Part shown: positions 11,940-23,720 of the stretch, in pieces | Position numbering within the stretch: position 1 is the stretch's first letter | Layout: the number at the start of each line of letters is the position of its first letter | Source: Odobenus rosmarus divergens | Taxonomy: Eukaryota; Chordata; Mammalia; Carnivora; Odobenidae | NCBI RefSeq assembly: GCF_000321225.1 | Contig: NW_004450267.1 | Span: 5,281,202-5,345,201, forward strand | DNA: 64,000 nucleotides | Reading direction: 5' to 3' | Notes under the pieces: model-generated | Told to the model about the DNA's origin: nothing | What the model saw: only the letters and a program-made list of their open reading frames with translations | The model's database searches: none | Position numbers and translations under genes: made by a program

Positions 11940-12797
11940 ATAAAAGTTATAGCTTTATGAAGTATAGTTAATGTGCAATAAATAGCACGTTTAAAACTTA
12001 CAAGTTACAGTTTTTGATATGAGCATCTTTTCACATGCTTTTATACTATCTCTCTTTTGGTAAAATGTTTACTCAGATCTCCAGCTCATTTTTTTATTGA
12101 GTTGTATGTCTCTTACTGGGTTGGGTTGTAAGAGTTCCTTAGATAATAAGCCTTTGTCAGGTATATGGTCTGCATATATTTTCTCTTAGTCTGTTGCTTA
12201 TTTACTCATTTCATAATAGTCTTTTGAAGAGCAAATTTTAAAATTTTCATGAAGTCCAATTTATAAACTTTTATACTTTGTGCTTTTTGTCTCTTATCTA
12301 AGAAATCTTAGCCTAACTCAAGATTTTATCCCACTTTTTTTATATTTTAGTTCTTAAGTCAGTGATCCATTTTGAATTAATTTTTCTGTATGGTGTCAAT
12401 ATAGGGTTGAGTTAGGGTTTTTTGTTTGTCTGCATATGGCTATACACTTATTCTAGCACCCTTTGTTAAAAAACAGTGTCCTTTCCGCCACTGAATTGCC
12501 CTTCTCATCTTTGTCAAAAAATGATCGTATATATGTATGGGTTTATGGACTCTTTTCGATTAATATGTCTTTCTTTACACTAATATTTTCTGTCTTAATG
12601 ATTTACTATAGCTTTGTAAGTCTTGAAATTGCATGGTATAAATTCTTAAACTCTGTTCTTTATAGTTGCTTGGTTATTTCAGGTCCTTTGTGTTTCCACA
12701 CAAGTTTGTTTTGTTTTTGTTTTATTTTTTAATTTTTTAAATTTTTTTATTTTTAACATGGGAAGGATCTATGGCAGAGAGATCCACATAAGCTTTG

Positions 12798-12909
12798 TTT
12801 ATTTATTTACTTATTTTTAAGTTTATTATTTATTTTCATAATCTCTACACCCAATGTGGGGCTCAAACTCACAACCCTGAGTGGCATGCTTTTCTGAGAA
12901 AGCGCCCCA
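12798..12909 (-). mobile_element. SINEC, short old copy in L1
   Basis: ACACCCAATGTGGGGCTCAA body. Flanked by GATCCACATAAGCTTT / GATCCATATAAGTTTT. Confidence 0.7.
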
Positions 12910-13773
12910 GGATCCATATAAGTTTTAGAATCAGTTTGTCACTTTCTGTGAGGAAAGCTGCTGGGATTTTAATTGGATTTGCATTAGCTTTATGGATCAT
13001 TCGGAGAAAATTGACATCCTAACAGTATTGAGTATTCAAATCCATGATCTATTTGTCTTAAATTTCTTTCAGCAATGTTTTACAGTTTTTGTATATTGCC
13101 CTTGTAGCCTGCAGCCTTGTTAAATTTAATTAGTTCTATTAGTTTTGTAGAGCCCTCAGAATTTTCTATGTAGATGGTCGTGTTGTTAGCATATAAAGAC
13201 TTAGTTTATTTCTACCTTTCCAGTCTCTATACCTTTTTCTTAGGTGGGACCTCCAGTATAAAGTTAAACAGAGGTAGTGAGATTAGACATCCCTGACTTG
13301 CTTCTGGTGGTGGGATGAAAGTATTCACTCTTTCACCATTAACTTTGATGTTAGCTATGTTTGTTATAGATAGAGTTTATCAGGTTGAGGGAAGTTTCCT
13401 TCTATTCCTAGTTCGCTGAGTTTTTATCATGAGGGAATTTTGTCAGATTTTCTACATCTGTTCAGATGAACATTGGGTTTCTTTTTTATTGAATTATATT
13501 GGTTGGCTTTTTAATGTTAAACCAACCTTGCATTCCTGGGCTAAAACTTATTTGGTTATTATCAGTGCATTACTCTTTTATGTATTGTTGGGTTTGATTT
13601 GCTAAAATTTTGTAAAGAATTCTTGGGTCTGTGTTCATCAGGGATATTGGTTTGTAGTTTCTTTGTCTTTTGTTTTGTCTTCCTCATAATGTCTTTGGTT
13701 TTGGTATAGGGTTAATGCTGGCCTCACAATGAATTGGGAAGTGTTTCTGTCACTTCTGTTTTCAGGAAGAGTT

Positions 13774-13970
13774 GTTTTGTTTTTTAAGATTTTATTCATT
13801 TATTTGACAGAGAGAAAGAGAGAACAAGCAGGGAGTGGTAGGCAGAGGGAGAGGGAGAAGCAGGCTCCCTGCTGAGCAAGGAGCCCAGTGCGGGACTCAA
13901 TCCCAGGACCCTGGGATCATGACCTGAGCCGAAGGCAGCCGCTTAACCGACTGAGCCACGCAGGCGCCCC
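13774..13970 (-). mobile_element. SINEC in L1
   Basis: Perfect TCAGGAAGAGTT duplication in the host L1 text. Confidence 0.95.
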
Positions 13971-14002
13971 TCAGGAAGAGTTTGTATAAAATTGATATTA
14001 CT

Positions 14003-14180
14003 TCTTTTTTTTTTTTAAGATTTCATTTATTTGAGAGAGATCACAAGCAAGGGGGAAGGGTAGAGGGAGAAGCAGACTCCCTGCTGACCAGGGAGCCTGA
14101 TTTGGGACTTTATCACAGAACCCTGGGATCATGATCTGAGCTGAAGGCAGAGGCTTAACCAACTGAGCCACCCAGGAGCC
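14003..14180 (-). mobile_element. SINEC in L1
   Basis: Flanked by AAAATTGATATT / AAAATTGGTATT. Confidence 0.93.
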
Positions 14181-14630
14181 TTAAAATTGGTATTTTTCTT
14201 CCTTAGTGTTTGATGATATTTACCAATGAAGCTACCTGGACCTAGAGCTTTCTTTGTGGGAAGTTTTTAAACTACAGATTCAATTTAATTAATGGATAAA
14301 GGACTACTCAAGTATCTATTTCTTCTTCTTTTTTTTTTTAAATAATAGAAAGTTTGATTACTACACGAAGTTGGTAGGATACAATAATTTGCTATAAAAT
14401 ATTTACCACATCCTTATTTCATGGAAATAAATTTTTGTAACAGTGATAATATATATTTCAGTATTTCATTTTCTTAAGAAATCGTCACTAGTTTTGATGT
14501 TCTTGTGACATTGAAGGTCTTTAGCAGATTAAAATATTGTTTAAAATTTTAAAACAGTCTCAAAATTACAGGAAAAATGCAATTACGGCACAAAGCAGGT
14601 CTGAACCATTTAAGATTAAATTACCCATTT

Positions 14631-14833
14631 CTTTTTTTTAAGATTTATTTATTTGAGAGAGAGCACAAGAATGTGGGGGCAGGGGGTTCGTCAAGGGAGA
14701 GGAAGAGGGAGTTTCAAGCAGACTGTGTTGAGGGCAGAGCCTGATGAGGGGCTTGATCCCATGACCCTGAGATCATGACCCAAGCCGAGACCAAGAGTCG
14801 GACACTCAGCTGACTGCACCACCCAAGCGCTCC
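14631..14833 (-). mobile_element. SINEC, older form
   Basis: GAGATCATGACCCAAGCCGA body; end decayed to CCACCCAAGCGCTCC. Confidence 0.88.
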
Positions 14834-15339
14834 CATTTATTCTTTAATGAGCTTTAGTAGGTTTTGTCTTTCTAGGGATTTGTCCCTTTTACCTTAGGGG
14901 TTGGCTATATTGACATAACGTTGTTCATTATATTTCTTTGTTATTCCTTCAATGACTGTAGTATTTGTAGTGATTGTTATTAATCCTTAATAATCCTATT
15001 AATCCTGTTATTGATAATTTGTAGCTTCTTTTTTTCCTGACAGTTTGGCTAGAAGCATATCAGGTTTATTGATTTTAAACAACCAGCTTTTGGTTTTAAT
15101 GATTTTTCTTCTGTTTTCTAGGTCATTGATTTCTGTCCTTTCTCTTTTCCTTCTGTGTAGTTTGGGTTTAATTTAATTTTCTTTTTCTGTGTGGGTACCT
15201 TTTTATTTAAGATGGAAATTTAGTCATTAATTTCAGACTTTTCTTTTACATGTGTTGAGTTCTATAATTTCTCTGTAAGTGCTTCCTTAGCTCCATACCA
15301 CATTTTTTTTTCTAGCTGCAAGGAAAACTGATAAATGGA

Positions 15340-15590
15340 ATTTTTTGGCTGGACAGATTTTCTTTTATAGACATGATTAGGATTCTGTAAGTAAGAAATC
15401 AGAGGAGAATGGATATTGGATAGGAAGCCAGTAGTGTCTGCCACAGAGGCAGTCTTTAAAATCAAGCTACATACTGTGCAATGTCATTATTGTAAACATA
15501 GAATCCACCTAAAAGCCATTGCAGGTCATATGGGCATTTTACTTGCCCTTTTTTGGTGGTAGATTAGCCTTAGGTTTATTCAGCATTTTT
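15340..15590. repeat. Diverged direct-repeat unit, copy 2
   Basis: Contains GTCTTTAAAATCAAGCTACA, GTCATATGGGCATTTTAC and GATTAGCCTTAGGTTTATTC, about 3.9 kb right of copy 1 and in the same orientation. Confidence 0.5.
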
Positions 15591-15659
15591 TTCTTAAATT
15601 TTTTGCTTTATGATTAGCACATAGTAAAAGTTGAAATGAGGTTCCTTTAGTTTTTTGTT

Positions 15660-16200
15660 AGCGACCCATACTTTTTACCTTTTTATTGTGGAAAATTTTC
15701 AGCATATTCAAAAGTAGAAGGAATTTATTGAGCCTCTATGTATCCATTAACTAATTTCAGTAATCATTGCAGGTGGCCAGTCTTGTTTCATTCATACCTC
15801 ATCGTAGTCACATTATTTTAAAACAAATCTCAGAATTCATTTTTTCATATATTAATACTTCGGCATGTATCTTTAAAAGATAAAGACTCTTGGGGCGCCT
15901 GGGTGGCTCAGTCAGTTAAGCGTCTCCCTTTGGCTCAGGTAGTGGTCTCAGGGTCCTGGGATCGAGCCCCATGTCGGGCTCCCTGCTCTATGGGGAGTCT
16001 GCTTCTCCCTTTCCCTCTGCCTGCCGCTCCCCCTGCTTATGCTCTTTCTCTCCCTCTCTCTATCAAATAAATGAATAAAACCTTTTAAAAAAAAGACTAT
16101 TTTTTTTAAAACACAATCACAATACCAGTGATACACCCTTTAAAAAATTAACAGCAATTCCTTAGTATTATGAGATGTCTAGTATTCAACTTTTGATTAC
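15660..16200. repeat. Ancient L1-like 3' fragment in UBXN7 intron
   Basis: AAAACAAATCTCAGAATTCA and AACAGCAATTCCTTAGTATT match the same old LINE family as 59.3 kb. It is split by the SINE at 15892. Confidence 0.5.
15892..16093 (+). mobile_element. SINEC
   Basis: Flanked by AAAGACTCTT / AAAGACTATT in an old LINE fragment. Confidence 0.94.
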
Positions 16201-16441
16201 CTTACAAAGTTTTTTTTTAATAATTTGAGTTAGATCAAAATAAGTTCCACTCAGACAACCCATATTTTGCGACTCAATCAGTTTAGTGATATTTGTGACA
16301 GAACTTTACCTGGGGGGAAAACTGTTGAAATTTGCATTTCTCATGATCACAATGAAACCCTTCATTGTAATTAAGTTTGGGGAAACATAGTTGTTGGTTT
16401 TTCCTATTCGTTATATGCTGTTTTGTCTTGGTTCAAGTGTT

Positions 16442-16650
16442 AGGGGCACCTGGGTGGCTCAGTTGGTTAAGTGGCTGCCTTCGGCTCAGGTCATGATCCC
16501 AGGGTCCTGGGATCGAGTCCCGCATTGGGCTCCCTGCTCAGCAGGGAGTCTGCTCTCTTGCTCTCCCTCCCCTTCCCCCTGCTGTGCTCTCTCACTCTCT
16601 CTGTCAAATAAATAAGATCTTTAAAAAACAAAACAAAACAACAACAAAAA
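16442..16650 (+). mobile_element. SINEC
   Basis: Long CAAAACAAAACAACAAC tail; flanked by CAAGTGTTA / CAAATGTTA. Confidence 0.93.
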
Positions 16651-17059
16651 ACAAATGTTACAGATCTGTTAGGATTTTTGCAAAATGATGATTACTGAGT
16701 TTATTGATCCTCCTCTGTGTCAAAGCAGTGCTAGTTGAAGAATATAGTGATGAGTGATGTAGACATCCTTTTCTGTGTTGAGTCATTTTAAAAACTAACA
16801 TTTTGGCTTTATATTTAAAACCTTGATTCTTGTATTTTTCTGGGCCGGGAATAAACTGTTTTCTTGATTCTATTCATTTTGATATAAAGGAAACCTGTGC
16901 TTGCAACACCATTATGCCAGGTGGTAGCTTTTGTTTTTAAAATATACATTCCAGCTTGGCTGTGTAAGACAAAGTTGTTGCACTCAAATAGCTTAAACTT
17001 TAGTAAAGAGATACATTCTGCAGAAAGTAATATTGGCAAGCTGACTGTTATATTTCTTT

Positions 17060-17230
17060 TTTTTTAAGATTTTATTTATTTATTTGAGAGAGAGAGGACG
17101 AGTGGGGAGAGGGAGAAGCAGGCTCCCCGCTGAGCAGGGAGCCCGACGTGTGGGACTTGATCCCAGGACCCTGGGATCATGACCTGAGCTAAAGGCAGAC
17201 GCTTACCCGACTGAGCCACCCAGGCGTCTT
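17060..17230 (-). mobile_element. SINEC 100 bases before a UBXN7 exon
   Basis: Ends CCACCCAGGCGTCTT; flanked by TGTTATATTTCTT / TGTTAAATTTCTT. Confidence 0.93.
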
Positions 17231-17329
17231 GAGTGTTAAATTTCTTATGTCCTGTTTGACTTTATCTGTTTTTTTGGTTTAACTGTTTTCTTTTTCTTTC
17301 CACCCACGTTTTATGACTGCATCTCGCAG

Positions 17330-17723
17330 GAGAGCCTTATAGATGCAAGTGAAGACAGCCAGCTAGAAGCTGCCATCAGAGCCTCCTTGCAAGAGACACA
17401 CTTTGATTCAACACAGACAAAACAGGATAGCCGCTCAGATGAAGAATCTGAATCTGAACTTTTTTCTGGCAGTGAGGAGTTCATATCCGTTTGTGGCTCT
17501 GATGAAGAAGAGGAGATAGAGAATCTTGCCAAGTCCAGAAAATCTCCCCACAAAGATTTGGGGCATAGAAAAGAGGAGAATAGAAGGCCAATGACTGAAC
17601 CCCCAGCCAGAACTGAGCCTGGAGCAGCCACAAACCACCAAGGATTGCCAGCCGTGGATTCAGAAATATTGGAGATGTCACCTGAAAAATCAGATGGAAT
17701 AGTGGAGGGCATAGATGTAAATG
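17330..17723 (+). CDS. UBXN7: UBXN7 coding exon with UIM and acidic serine-rich linker
   Basis: A 394-base exon, phase 0 in and 1 out, with acceptor TCTCGCAG and donor G|GTGAGT. Near its start it encodes a ubiquitin-interacting motif (SQLEAAIRASLQE, about residues 288-300), the element reported to bind NEDD8-conjugated cullins. A long Ser/Asp/Glu-rich disordered linker follows (CGSDEEEEIENLAKSRKSP), ending GIDVN. An antisense reading frame across this exon (17311-17712) is serine-rich only because it is the complement of the acidic codons. A minus-strand SINE ends about 100 bases upstream of the acceptor. Confidence 0.95.
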
Positions 17724-17863
17724 GTGAGTTACATTCTAGACCTGCTTTACTTAAAACTTGAACGTTACTGAAGGGGTTTATTTATTTGTTTAAGTTAGTC
17801 TTCTGTCTTAAGCTCTTATCTTTTTTTCTTTTCTTCTTCTTTTTTTTTTAACCCTTCCTTTAG

Positions 17864-17943
17864 GACCAAAAGCACAGCTGATGTTGCGGTATCCAGATGG
17901 AAAAAGGGAACAGATCACTCTTCCAGAGCAAGCTAAACTGTTG
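17864..17943 (+). CDS. UBXN7: UBXN7 coding exon (start of UBX domain)
   Basis: An 80-base exon that starts with the last two bases of a split glycine codon and ends in phase 0, with donor TTG|GTAAGT. It encodes PKAQLMLRYPDGKREQITLP then EQAKLL. This is the first beta-hairpin and helix start of the ubiquitin-like UBX fold (about residues 410-436), including the usual RxPDG turn. The preceding intron is only 140 bases and has a strong polypyrimidine tract. Confidence 0.95.
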
Positions 17944-18689
17944 GTAAGTATATGTAATTGGAGGTGTATACTAGAAGCAGAGAAACTAATTAATTGGCAT
18001 AATTGGCTTTGTGATTCTTTGAAATAGATGGTATTCAGTCTGGCCTCTAACTGGAAACTTAACTGTGGTGAATCTTCAGATTACTTTATTTCCTTCTTAA
18101 ATTATCTTAGGCAAGTTGCATAGGGTTTGCCTAGTCAAGATTTTCTATTCCATGGCTGCATGGTATAGAAACCCAACTGAAATTATTACCTGGAAAAGGG
18201 GAGTGGAGTTATTTATAGATTATAGTGGGGCTCCTGGGTGTCCTAGTAGCTGACCCTGCAAAGTGGTTGAAAACCGAAAGTGTTTTTGTGTGTGTTTTTC
18301 TCATGGGGCCTGTTTTCCCTTTTGTGATTTTCTGCTTCATACTATTCTTCCCCCTATATACTGGTGGTTTTTGTTTACCTCTCAACTTGTACATGGTTCA
18401 TCATAGTGATGCTGAGGGCCTTTTTGTCTAAAGTCCACAGCTAATGGGCTTCCCTCTGTTTCTGATTCCTGGAAAAGAGAATGGGTCTGACTAGCTTAGC
18501 TTAGCCTATGAGTGAATCCCCCTTGGGTCAGTTGTCCACACCTAGCCACTTGTTGTGGCTGATGATAATTAATCTGATTCTTCAAGACTGGATGACTGAA
18601 GTGCAAGAAGGTTCTGGTCGCTGGTGCTCATACCCAGAACTGTCTTCCTGGTCTAGTATTTGGATGGGAATGGGAGATGAGATCATGGA

Positions 18690-18830
18690 TAGAACAAGTA
18701 TAGATCACTTCTTTGAGAAGTTTGGTTGTGAAGCTAGAGGGAGAGAATGGGCAATAATCAGAGAGGAAAAATGACTGAAGGAGAGAGTGAGCATCTTTAA
18801 GTCTGAGGGGAATCATCTGTAGAGAGTGAG
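18690..18830 (-). repeat. L2 fragment, antisense
   Basis: TTCTTTGAGAAGTTTGGTTG then GGAGAGAATGGGC. Confidence 0.4.
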
Positions 18831-18964
18831 ATGTTGAAGGTGCCTATAAAAGGGGATATCGTAGTGGCACGGTTTTGGAGAAGGAAGAAGGGATTCTGTG
18901 TACAGGTGGCACGGATGTCTGTAGGTGGACTGAAGGACAGATTGTTGATAAAAAGGAAAAAAAT

Positions 18965-19044
18965 TGGGGCGCCTGGGTGGCTCAGTTGGTTAAACCGCTG
19001 CCTTCAGCTCAGGTCATGATCCCAGGGTCCTGGGATCGAGCCCC
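18965..19044 (+). mobile_element. SINEC, left part, cut by gap
   Basis: Starts GGGGCGCCTGGGTGGCTCAG and stops at the N run. Confidence 0.9.
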
Positions 19045-19260
19045 NNNNNNNNNNNNNNNNNNNNNNNNNNNNNNNNNNNNNNNNNNNNNNNNNNNNNNNN
19101 NNNNNNNNNNNNNNNNNNNNNNNNNNNNNNNNNNNNNNNNNNNNNNNNNNNNNNNNNNNNNNNNNNNNNNNNNNNNNNNNNNNNNNNNNNNNNNNNNNNN
19201 NNNNNNNNNNNNNNNNNNNNNNNNNNNNNNNNNNNNNNNNNNNNNNNNNNNNNNNNNNNN
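19045..19260. other. Assembly gap (216 N) inside SINE sequence
   Basis: The left flank stops at TGGGATCGAGCCCC of one plus-strand SINE. The right flank restarts earlier in the SINE consensus (GTCGTGATCCTGGGGTCC), so the two flanks overlap in consensus coordinates and cannot be one simple copy. Confidence 0.99.
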
Positions 19261-19399
19261 GTCGTGATCCTGGGGTCCTGGGATCGAGTCCCATATCAGG
19301 CTCCCTGCTCATGGAGGAGCCTGCTTCTCCCTCTGCCTCCGCCCCCCTCTCTCTCTGTCTCTCATGAATAAATAAATAAAATATTAAAAAAAAAAAAAA
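19261..19399 (+). mobile_element. SINEC, right part after gap
   Basis: CATGAATAAATAAATAAAAT tail subtype, different from a direct continuation of the left part. Confidence 0.9.
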
Positions 19400-19564
19400 G
19401 AAATTGAGTTTGTGTATTTGGGAGACAAACATAATCCTTTATATTTCAGTATCACTTAATGGCCCTAAATTATTAGGTACAGGTTTATTATCTCCCCATC
19501 CAAAGAGTTATATTGGCCCTTCCACAAGGGTAAGCTTTGGTTATGTGAAAGCGTAACTTAAATT

Positions 19565-19754
19565 GGGGCGCCTGGGTGGCTCAGTCGGTTAAGTGTCTGC
19601 CTTCAGCTCAGGTCATGATCCCGGGGTCCTGGGATCGAGCCCCACATTGGTCTCCCTGCTCAGCGGGAAGCCTGCTTCTCCCTCTCCCTCTGCCCCTCCC
19701 CCAGCTGATGCTGTCTCTCTCACTCTCTCTCTCAAATAAATAAATAAAATCTTA
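19565..19754 (+). mobile_element. SINEC upstream of last UBXN7 exon
   Basis: Last SINE before the 9.2-kb SINE-free stretch. Confidence 0.94.
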
Positions 19755-19866
19755 GAATAACTTCATATCTTATATGATAGAAATGAACATAAGATATTTA
19801 ATTCTTTAATGTATTCTTTCTTTTTATTTCCATCTAACAGCTTTGTCTTTCTCTTATTTTTCATAG

Positions 19867-20028
19867 GCTTTGGTGAAGCACGTCCAGTCTAAAGGATATC
19901 CAAATGAACGTTTTGAACTTCTCACCAACTTCCCTCGAAGGAAACTCTCTCATCTGGACTATGACATTACATTACAGGAGGCAGGCCTTTGTCCTCAAGA
20001 GACTGTCTTTGTACAGGAAAGAAATTAA
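19867..20028 (+). CDS. UBXN7: UBXN7 terminal coding exon (UBX domain, stop codon)
   Basis: The final 53 codons plus TAA at 20026-20028, after acceptor TTTTTCATAG. It encodes ALVKHVQSKGYPNERFELLT, then NFPRRKL and the C-terminus ETVFVQERN. The FPR turn (NFPRR) is the signature loop of UBX domains that inserts into the p97 N-domain, so VCP binding should be retained. A plus-strand SINE ends about 110 bases before the acceptor. The stop opens into an 8.1-kb 3'UTR. Confidence 0.96.
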   Translation, partial: ALVKHVQSKGYPNERFELLTNFPRRKLSHLDYDITLQEAGLCPQETVFVQERN

Positions 20029-22909
20029 CATCATGGCCTGACCTCTCTCAGTTTACCCCTTTTTTCCCTTTCCTGTGAGATACCATGTCACTAAGTATGC
20101 ATTTTGGCTCATAGGACCATAGAGCCAAAGTTGGGCAAGCAAGTCACCTGCCTTCTCTTTTATTTCTTGCTCTCTCCTATATTGTCTCTTTTCCCCCTCC
20201 CCCACCTTTTCAGTCCTCTTCTATTTTCTTCTTTTTCCTACTATTCTTCCTTTCTTACCTAATCTGGTGACCAAATGGAAGTGTAAGGATTAGACCTCCT
20301 AGTACTGGCAGCAGGAAATGTGTGTTCCAATAAGTGGTCTCTTGCACGGCACTTTTTTGGGATCAAATGATAATGTTACTCCTCAGATCCTTTGGTAAAG
20401 GAATGGCTAGATTCAGAATAAGAACAACCTCCCTTTTTTGTAAGCCCCATTTTTGGTAGGGAAAAGAAACTCTATAACACATGTTTTGTTTTGTTGTTCA
20501 TGTAAGAAATATCACGTGACAAAATATCCAGGCTTCCATTTACATGGAAAAAGCATCCCTTATAATTATTGCTCATCATATTTAAAATTTTTTTCAACGA
20601 TTCCCATGTACCCAGCTAGAATTATTTCCATGGTATGTGTTGTTGGCAGAATGAGTGTTAAATGTAGGGTAAGTAGCATGGGGTGGCTTTCAATATCCTA
20701 GCCTGAAACAACTTTCTTCATTATTACTTTATAAACACTACTGATCCTGCTAGTCCTGAAAGGGACGTTTAGTGAGGCTCTTGTGGTGATTAGAATAGGA
20801 AGGTGCTTGCTGTTTTTGCCAGTACAGCATATTAGTTCCCTTGGCCCTTCCATTGTTTGAGTCCACAAGTGGTCTATGGGAAGGCAGCTGTTCAATAATC
20901 ATGCAGTCCAGTGGCTTGTAGTTGTAACCACTATGGTTATTGATCGTCCTACGGGCTTTAAGGCATACTTATGTATGTCCCCGGGGGGAAAAAGAAGAAG
21001 ATGCAGCTGAGAGTTGCTAACCATGTTCCTGCAGTAAGAATGATTCATTTTTTTTTACCCCCGGTTGGAATAGTTTTCTAAAAGGCTCTGGTGACTAAAT
21101 GAGCTTAATTCCTCTACTGTTTTCTTGCAAAAGGTATCAAAACTGAAAGCCTCTGTAAGGGGAAGACCTTTAAATTCAATTTATAAGACAACATTTAGTA
21201 AGGGAGATGGAGAAGATTATCAGCAATCTTCAAATGTTGTGGGGTTTTTCTGCCAACAAAATCTACGTTCAAAATGTAGTTGGTGAAAGCTTTTTTCCGT
21301 ATTACTTAGAAGAGGCCATCTTGAATCTATGTAATACTGTTTGACTTATCACCTTCACTGTATGCTCAATTCTTATTTTGAGCTTTAGAGAACTCTGAAG
21401 GGGTAGTAATGATTCTGGTGGCAAAATCAGAACTTTAACCTTGTTATATAGAATGGGCCTATTTTGTCAATTGGGGATTTGGATCGATCGATTCTTCTAC
21501 TTGAGGAACATAAATTGCTATTGCTCAGAGACCTTTAGGTTCCCATCTACTTTAAGATCACTCTCTTGGCAACTAGGGGATTAAAAAAAAAGATGCTTAT
21601 GTGTTGCTAGTACACAATTTGAGAATATGGTTTCTAATGGTTGGATTTAGAGGGACCCTTCCTAAAGAATGAGTTATGTATCTCCTCAAGGAAATCATGG
21701 AAAATTCTGTTTATTCTTCAGTGAGTCCTTTTGAATTAATGTTCTTACATTTTTTTCTAAGTCTGTGTAAGTGCTTATGTATAAGTATATAATTGTATAA
21801 ATATTTATAAATATATTTATATAATTACAATTTCATTTATACCTTGAGTCAAAGTTCTCTCTTTAGATTGGTGACTGAGTAATACCATTTTGGTGTTTTT
21901 TCATAGGCTCTCGAGTAACTAGCAGCTTCTGATTTATTGAGGAGGAAACGTGTTCATGTTAATTCCTCAGTTGTATCTCTCAACTTGGATAATGTACTTG
22001 CTATCTGAGGAATAGAGCAAAGGTGCAGTAGAGGGTTAAAAAACTGTTGAGTAGCCAAGGTCAGAAATGTAAAAATTCAGGGAGGCACAGGGTAAGAACT
22101 GAGGGTATGCCCAGCTTTGGTGCTGTGATGGCACCTATCCACTCTCTGCAGAGTCACAGCTAAAGCCCAAATCTGTCAAAAATGTGAAGTCAAGAATTTT
22201 CCCTGTGGGACTCTTTCATTCTTTTGCTTACTAACTTCTCTTTATAAAACATATCTCAAGAACCTGAGACATGTTCATTAATGATAGGATGTAGTTCTAC
22301 CTTTTTGATGAGGTCAGCCGTGGCATATCCGTTTATGAGAAACCAAAGTGACTTTTTCAACATGGATTTTACTGTGAGATGACCCGAGTATGTATAAAAT
22401 GATTTAAGTAAGCATATCAAAGACTTAGGGCATGAGATACTGATCCAACTTAGGTACAATGGGTGTGTTTAGAGTACAAGATGTAGAGGATTTTCTTTTA
22501 TTGTGAGGCAGAAGTGTAATTATCCTGAGTTTGATACAGAGGCCCATGGGGAGAGTAAATAAGGAGTATTGCTTCGCTCATGAACTTAATTCACTAAAGG
22601 AGTAAGCTTCCTCCAGTTTGTCTTATTTCCTCTGCTCTGTGGAGGAGAGATTTTATTGAATAGATTTAGTGAAGCTAGTAAGATTAGTTAAAAATAGTCG
22701 TTCCTTGTAGGTATTGGAAACAGCTTGAAAGAACAGGTGGGTTGGAAAAGGACAAGAGAGACTTTGAGAGTGACAAGAAACAAATACAGGCAGATGGAAT
22801 GAAAACTAGTGGGGGAAGAAAGTGACAGGAAACACCTTTTGATTTTAATTTAGAAAGGAACCAGAGAAGAGAGAGAACAGCCAAATGAGGGAAGAATGGG
22901 AAACTAATT

Positions 22910-23095
22910 TTGAGTAACTAGCATGTGCTAGGTACTTCCTGTGCATTTTCTCCTTTAATCTTCCTAAGAACTCTACAAAGTGTATATTGTCCCCATTCTG
23001 TAGATACGACACAATTGAAGTTTAGAGAATATGTTCAGGATGTCACAGCTAGTAATTGGCAAAATCAAAATTGGCATCCAAAGTCCATGCTTTTT
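22910..23095 (+). repeat. MIR inside UBXN7 3'UTR
   Basis: A diverged MIR reads from GCATGTGCTAGGTACTTCC through the CCCCATTCTGTAGATACGAC core to GTCACAGCTAGTAATTGGC. It is the only recognisable SINE in the 8-kb UTR and predates the carnivore SINEs. Confidence 0.7.
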
Positions 23096-23680
23096 TCACT
23101 CCCTTGCTGTTGTCTCCTACAACAAGGGAATCAGTTTACCCAAAAGGTTATCTTCTTGTTGTTTGGCTCTGTAAATTATCATTTGGTTTTGTTTCCTTAA
23201 AGCTTGTGGGATTTGCACTATGCCTATAAATTCTTATTTACACCACTGTTTTGAGGGACTGACGATTGCTTTTTAAAAAAATGATGCACTGATGAAAATG
23301 TGAAAGGAAAATATGTGGCATTATTTGCCAAGAATAAATGGAAAGGATAAAAAATAACCATTTTTGGGAAAAGATAGAGTTATCTTTTCTTTGTCCCACC
23401 CATACCAGATTATTGAACTCTCTGTGTATGTTTTTAAATCTCCTATAACATTCTACTTCCTTGACTCAAAGTCAACAAGTATTTACTGAGTCCTTAACCA
23501 AAGTTGGAAATATCTTGAAGTCTAATACCTGGTTCCTTCTGTTTTATCCAGTTGGAAAGATACACTACACCTGAGATAATTAAAGAACACGTATAAATGC
23601 TTACCTTTCTGGTGCTGAACAATAATTACAATAAAAGTTTAGAAAGGGGAAAGTCTTAGGCTTTCATTAGGAAAGTCCAC

Positions 23681-23720
23681 AAAAATAAATAAATAAATAA
23701 ATTAATTAATTAATTAATTT
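23681..23720. repeat. AAAT/ATTA simple repeat
   Basis: Short-period AAAT units run into (ATTA)n. It could be the relic tail of a lost retroposon; no body is visible next to it. Confidence 0.7.

Larger units (their letters stand above)
12000..15300 (-). mobile_element. Ancient L1 (L1M-type), antisense, in UBXN7 intron
   Basis: Long antisense L1 ORF2 text: GGGTTGTAAGAGTTCCTTAG, AGTGATCCATTTTGAATTAA, TAGCTTTGTAAGTCTTGAAA and TTGCATTCCTGGGCTAAAAC, resuming after interruptions with AACAACCAGCTTTTGG. Many stops and indels; not coding. It is interrupted by SINEs at 12798, 13774, 14003 and 14631, and by an unrecognised segment at 14330-14630. Confidence 0.8.

Noticed and set aside
17311..17712. 133-codon serine-rich antisense frame
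   Set aside because: Shadow of the acidic UBXN7 exon; no independent support.
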